Below are positions 63,817-64,000 of a stretch of 64,000 nucleotides of DNA, piece after piece. The notes below the pieces were generated by a model that was given only the letters and a program-made list of their open reading frames with translations, searched no databases and was not told where the DNA came from. The stretch is from Rhodoferax sp. (GTDB taxonomy: Bacteria; Pseudomonadota; Gammaproteobacteria; Burkholderiales; Burkholderiaceae_C). How positions within the stretch are numbered: the stretch's first letter is position 1; every line of letters starts with the position of its first letter. The position numbers were made by a program, and so were the translations under genes. The stretch spans positions 1 to 64,000 of the forward strand of contig NZ_JAGPBB010000005.1 in NCBI RefSeq assembly GCF_018063565.1, read 5' to 3'.

Positions 63817-64000
63817 GGGCGCAGAGTTTCGCCGATCACGCCCTTGCGCAGGATAAAGTTGCCAAAAGGCTGTTTTTCGCCGGTCAGCACAATGGCATAT
63901 GCCGCACCTGCCCGCTCATAAAACGCAAAGCGCTCAATCGCCTCGACGCTCTGGTTGGCCAAAAGTTGAGGGGTGAGGGCATGGATCACCTCACGCTGGA
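63813..64000 (-). CDS. RbsD/FucU-family sugar mutarotase, C-terminal part (partial)
   Basis: The gene runs off the right edge. The visible 62 residues include [20 protein letters not shown] and [20 protein letters not shown], matching the C-terminus of RbsD/FucU mutarotases (FYERAR, then A-x-V-x-TGE and YGNxILxKGV). These enzymes interconvert ring forms of ribose or fucose. The TGA overlaps the ROK regulator's ATG, indicating a sugar-uptake operon continuing beyond the window. Confidence 0.8.
   Translation of the reverse strand, partial: QREVIHALTPQLLANQSVEAIERFAFYERAGAAYAIVLTGEKQPFGNFILRKGVIGETLRP

Noticed and set aside
1..64000. CRISPR arrays, insertion sequences, prophage or integrated elements
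   Set aside because: No evenly spaced direct repeats, transposases, integrases or phage genes were seen. The tRNA-Asp has no duplicate 3' end nearby within the window to suggest an attachment site.

Overview
The window is about 64 kb of GC-rich, densely coding bacterial chromosome. The gene set points to a betaproteobacterium of the Burkholderiales, most likely a Comamonadaceae member related to Rhodoferax. The supporting features are a RecBCD locus, a gcvTHP operon led by a tandem glycine riboswitch, a PabB-PabC fusion, ETF-ubiquinone oxidoreductase, ScoAB and a DUF2934 protein. No rRNA, phage, insertion sequence, integrase or CRISPR array was seen. One tRNA (Asp) lies at the left edge. The genus assignment is inference.

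Layout. 0-4 kb: a gene tail, tRNA-Asp with a terminator, a DinG-type helicase, a small membrane protein and a DnaQ/GIY-YIG/UvrC-like fusion nuclease. 4-7 kb (minus strand): NUDIX hydrolase, FAH-family hydrolase, a small monooxygenase-fold protein and a PLP enzyme. 7-11.3 kb (minus): a complete polar amino-acid ABC importer with a deacylase embedded in it. 11.4-20.8 kb (minus): a signalling cassette of TonB-dependent receptor, YfiR-like protein, CHASE8 hybrid kinase and PleD-like cyclase, followed by an FtsX-type permease. 21-22.9 kb: a diguanylate cyclase with a periplasmic c-type haem motif. 22.9-26.3 kb (minus): miaA, a LolD-like ATPase and fused pabBC. 26.5-31.4 kb: a large GGDEF-EAL protein, a Bcr/CflA-type exporter and a small membrane protein. 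31.5-41.6 kb: recC-recB-recD, then a DUF3616 protein. 41.6-48 kb (minus): gcvT-gcvH-gcvP and an acyltransferase under the riboswitch. 48-50.3 kb: a divergent PAS-GGDEF protein and an AraC regulator. 50.3-56.8 kb: etfQO, then on the plus strand an SDR, an EamA transporter, a thioesterase, scoAB and an SMR pump, with the DUF2934 protein on the minus strand. 56.8-64 kb: a MATE pump, a secreted protein, mutL, an orphan unknown protein, DedA, a ROK regulator and a truncated RbsD/FucU gene.

How the genes work together. Four proteins make or sense cyclic di-GMP, each with a visible GG(D/E)EF-type site and an RxxD inhibitory site. The YfiR/CHASE8/PleD block looks like a rewired YfiR-YfiN pathway. RecBCD, MutL, DinG and the DnaQ/GIY-YIG protein form a repair-rich complement. 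The scoAB, etfQO, SDR and thioesterase genes suggest acyl-CoA metabolism.

The most unusual signal is a family of short (about 45-55 bp), AT-richer, imperfectly palindromic repeats. They occur between genes and also, in frame, inside genes including recC (twice), recB (twice), miaA, the FtsX permease and probably gcvT. They also form the end of the fusion nuclease gene and the apparent start of recC. This resembles the behaviour of Rickettsia palindromic elements. A separate REP-like inverted pair sits between gcvH and gcvP.
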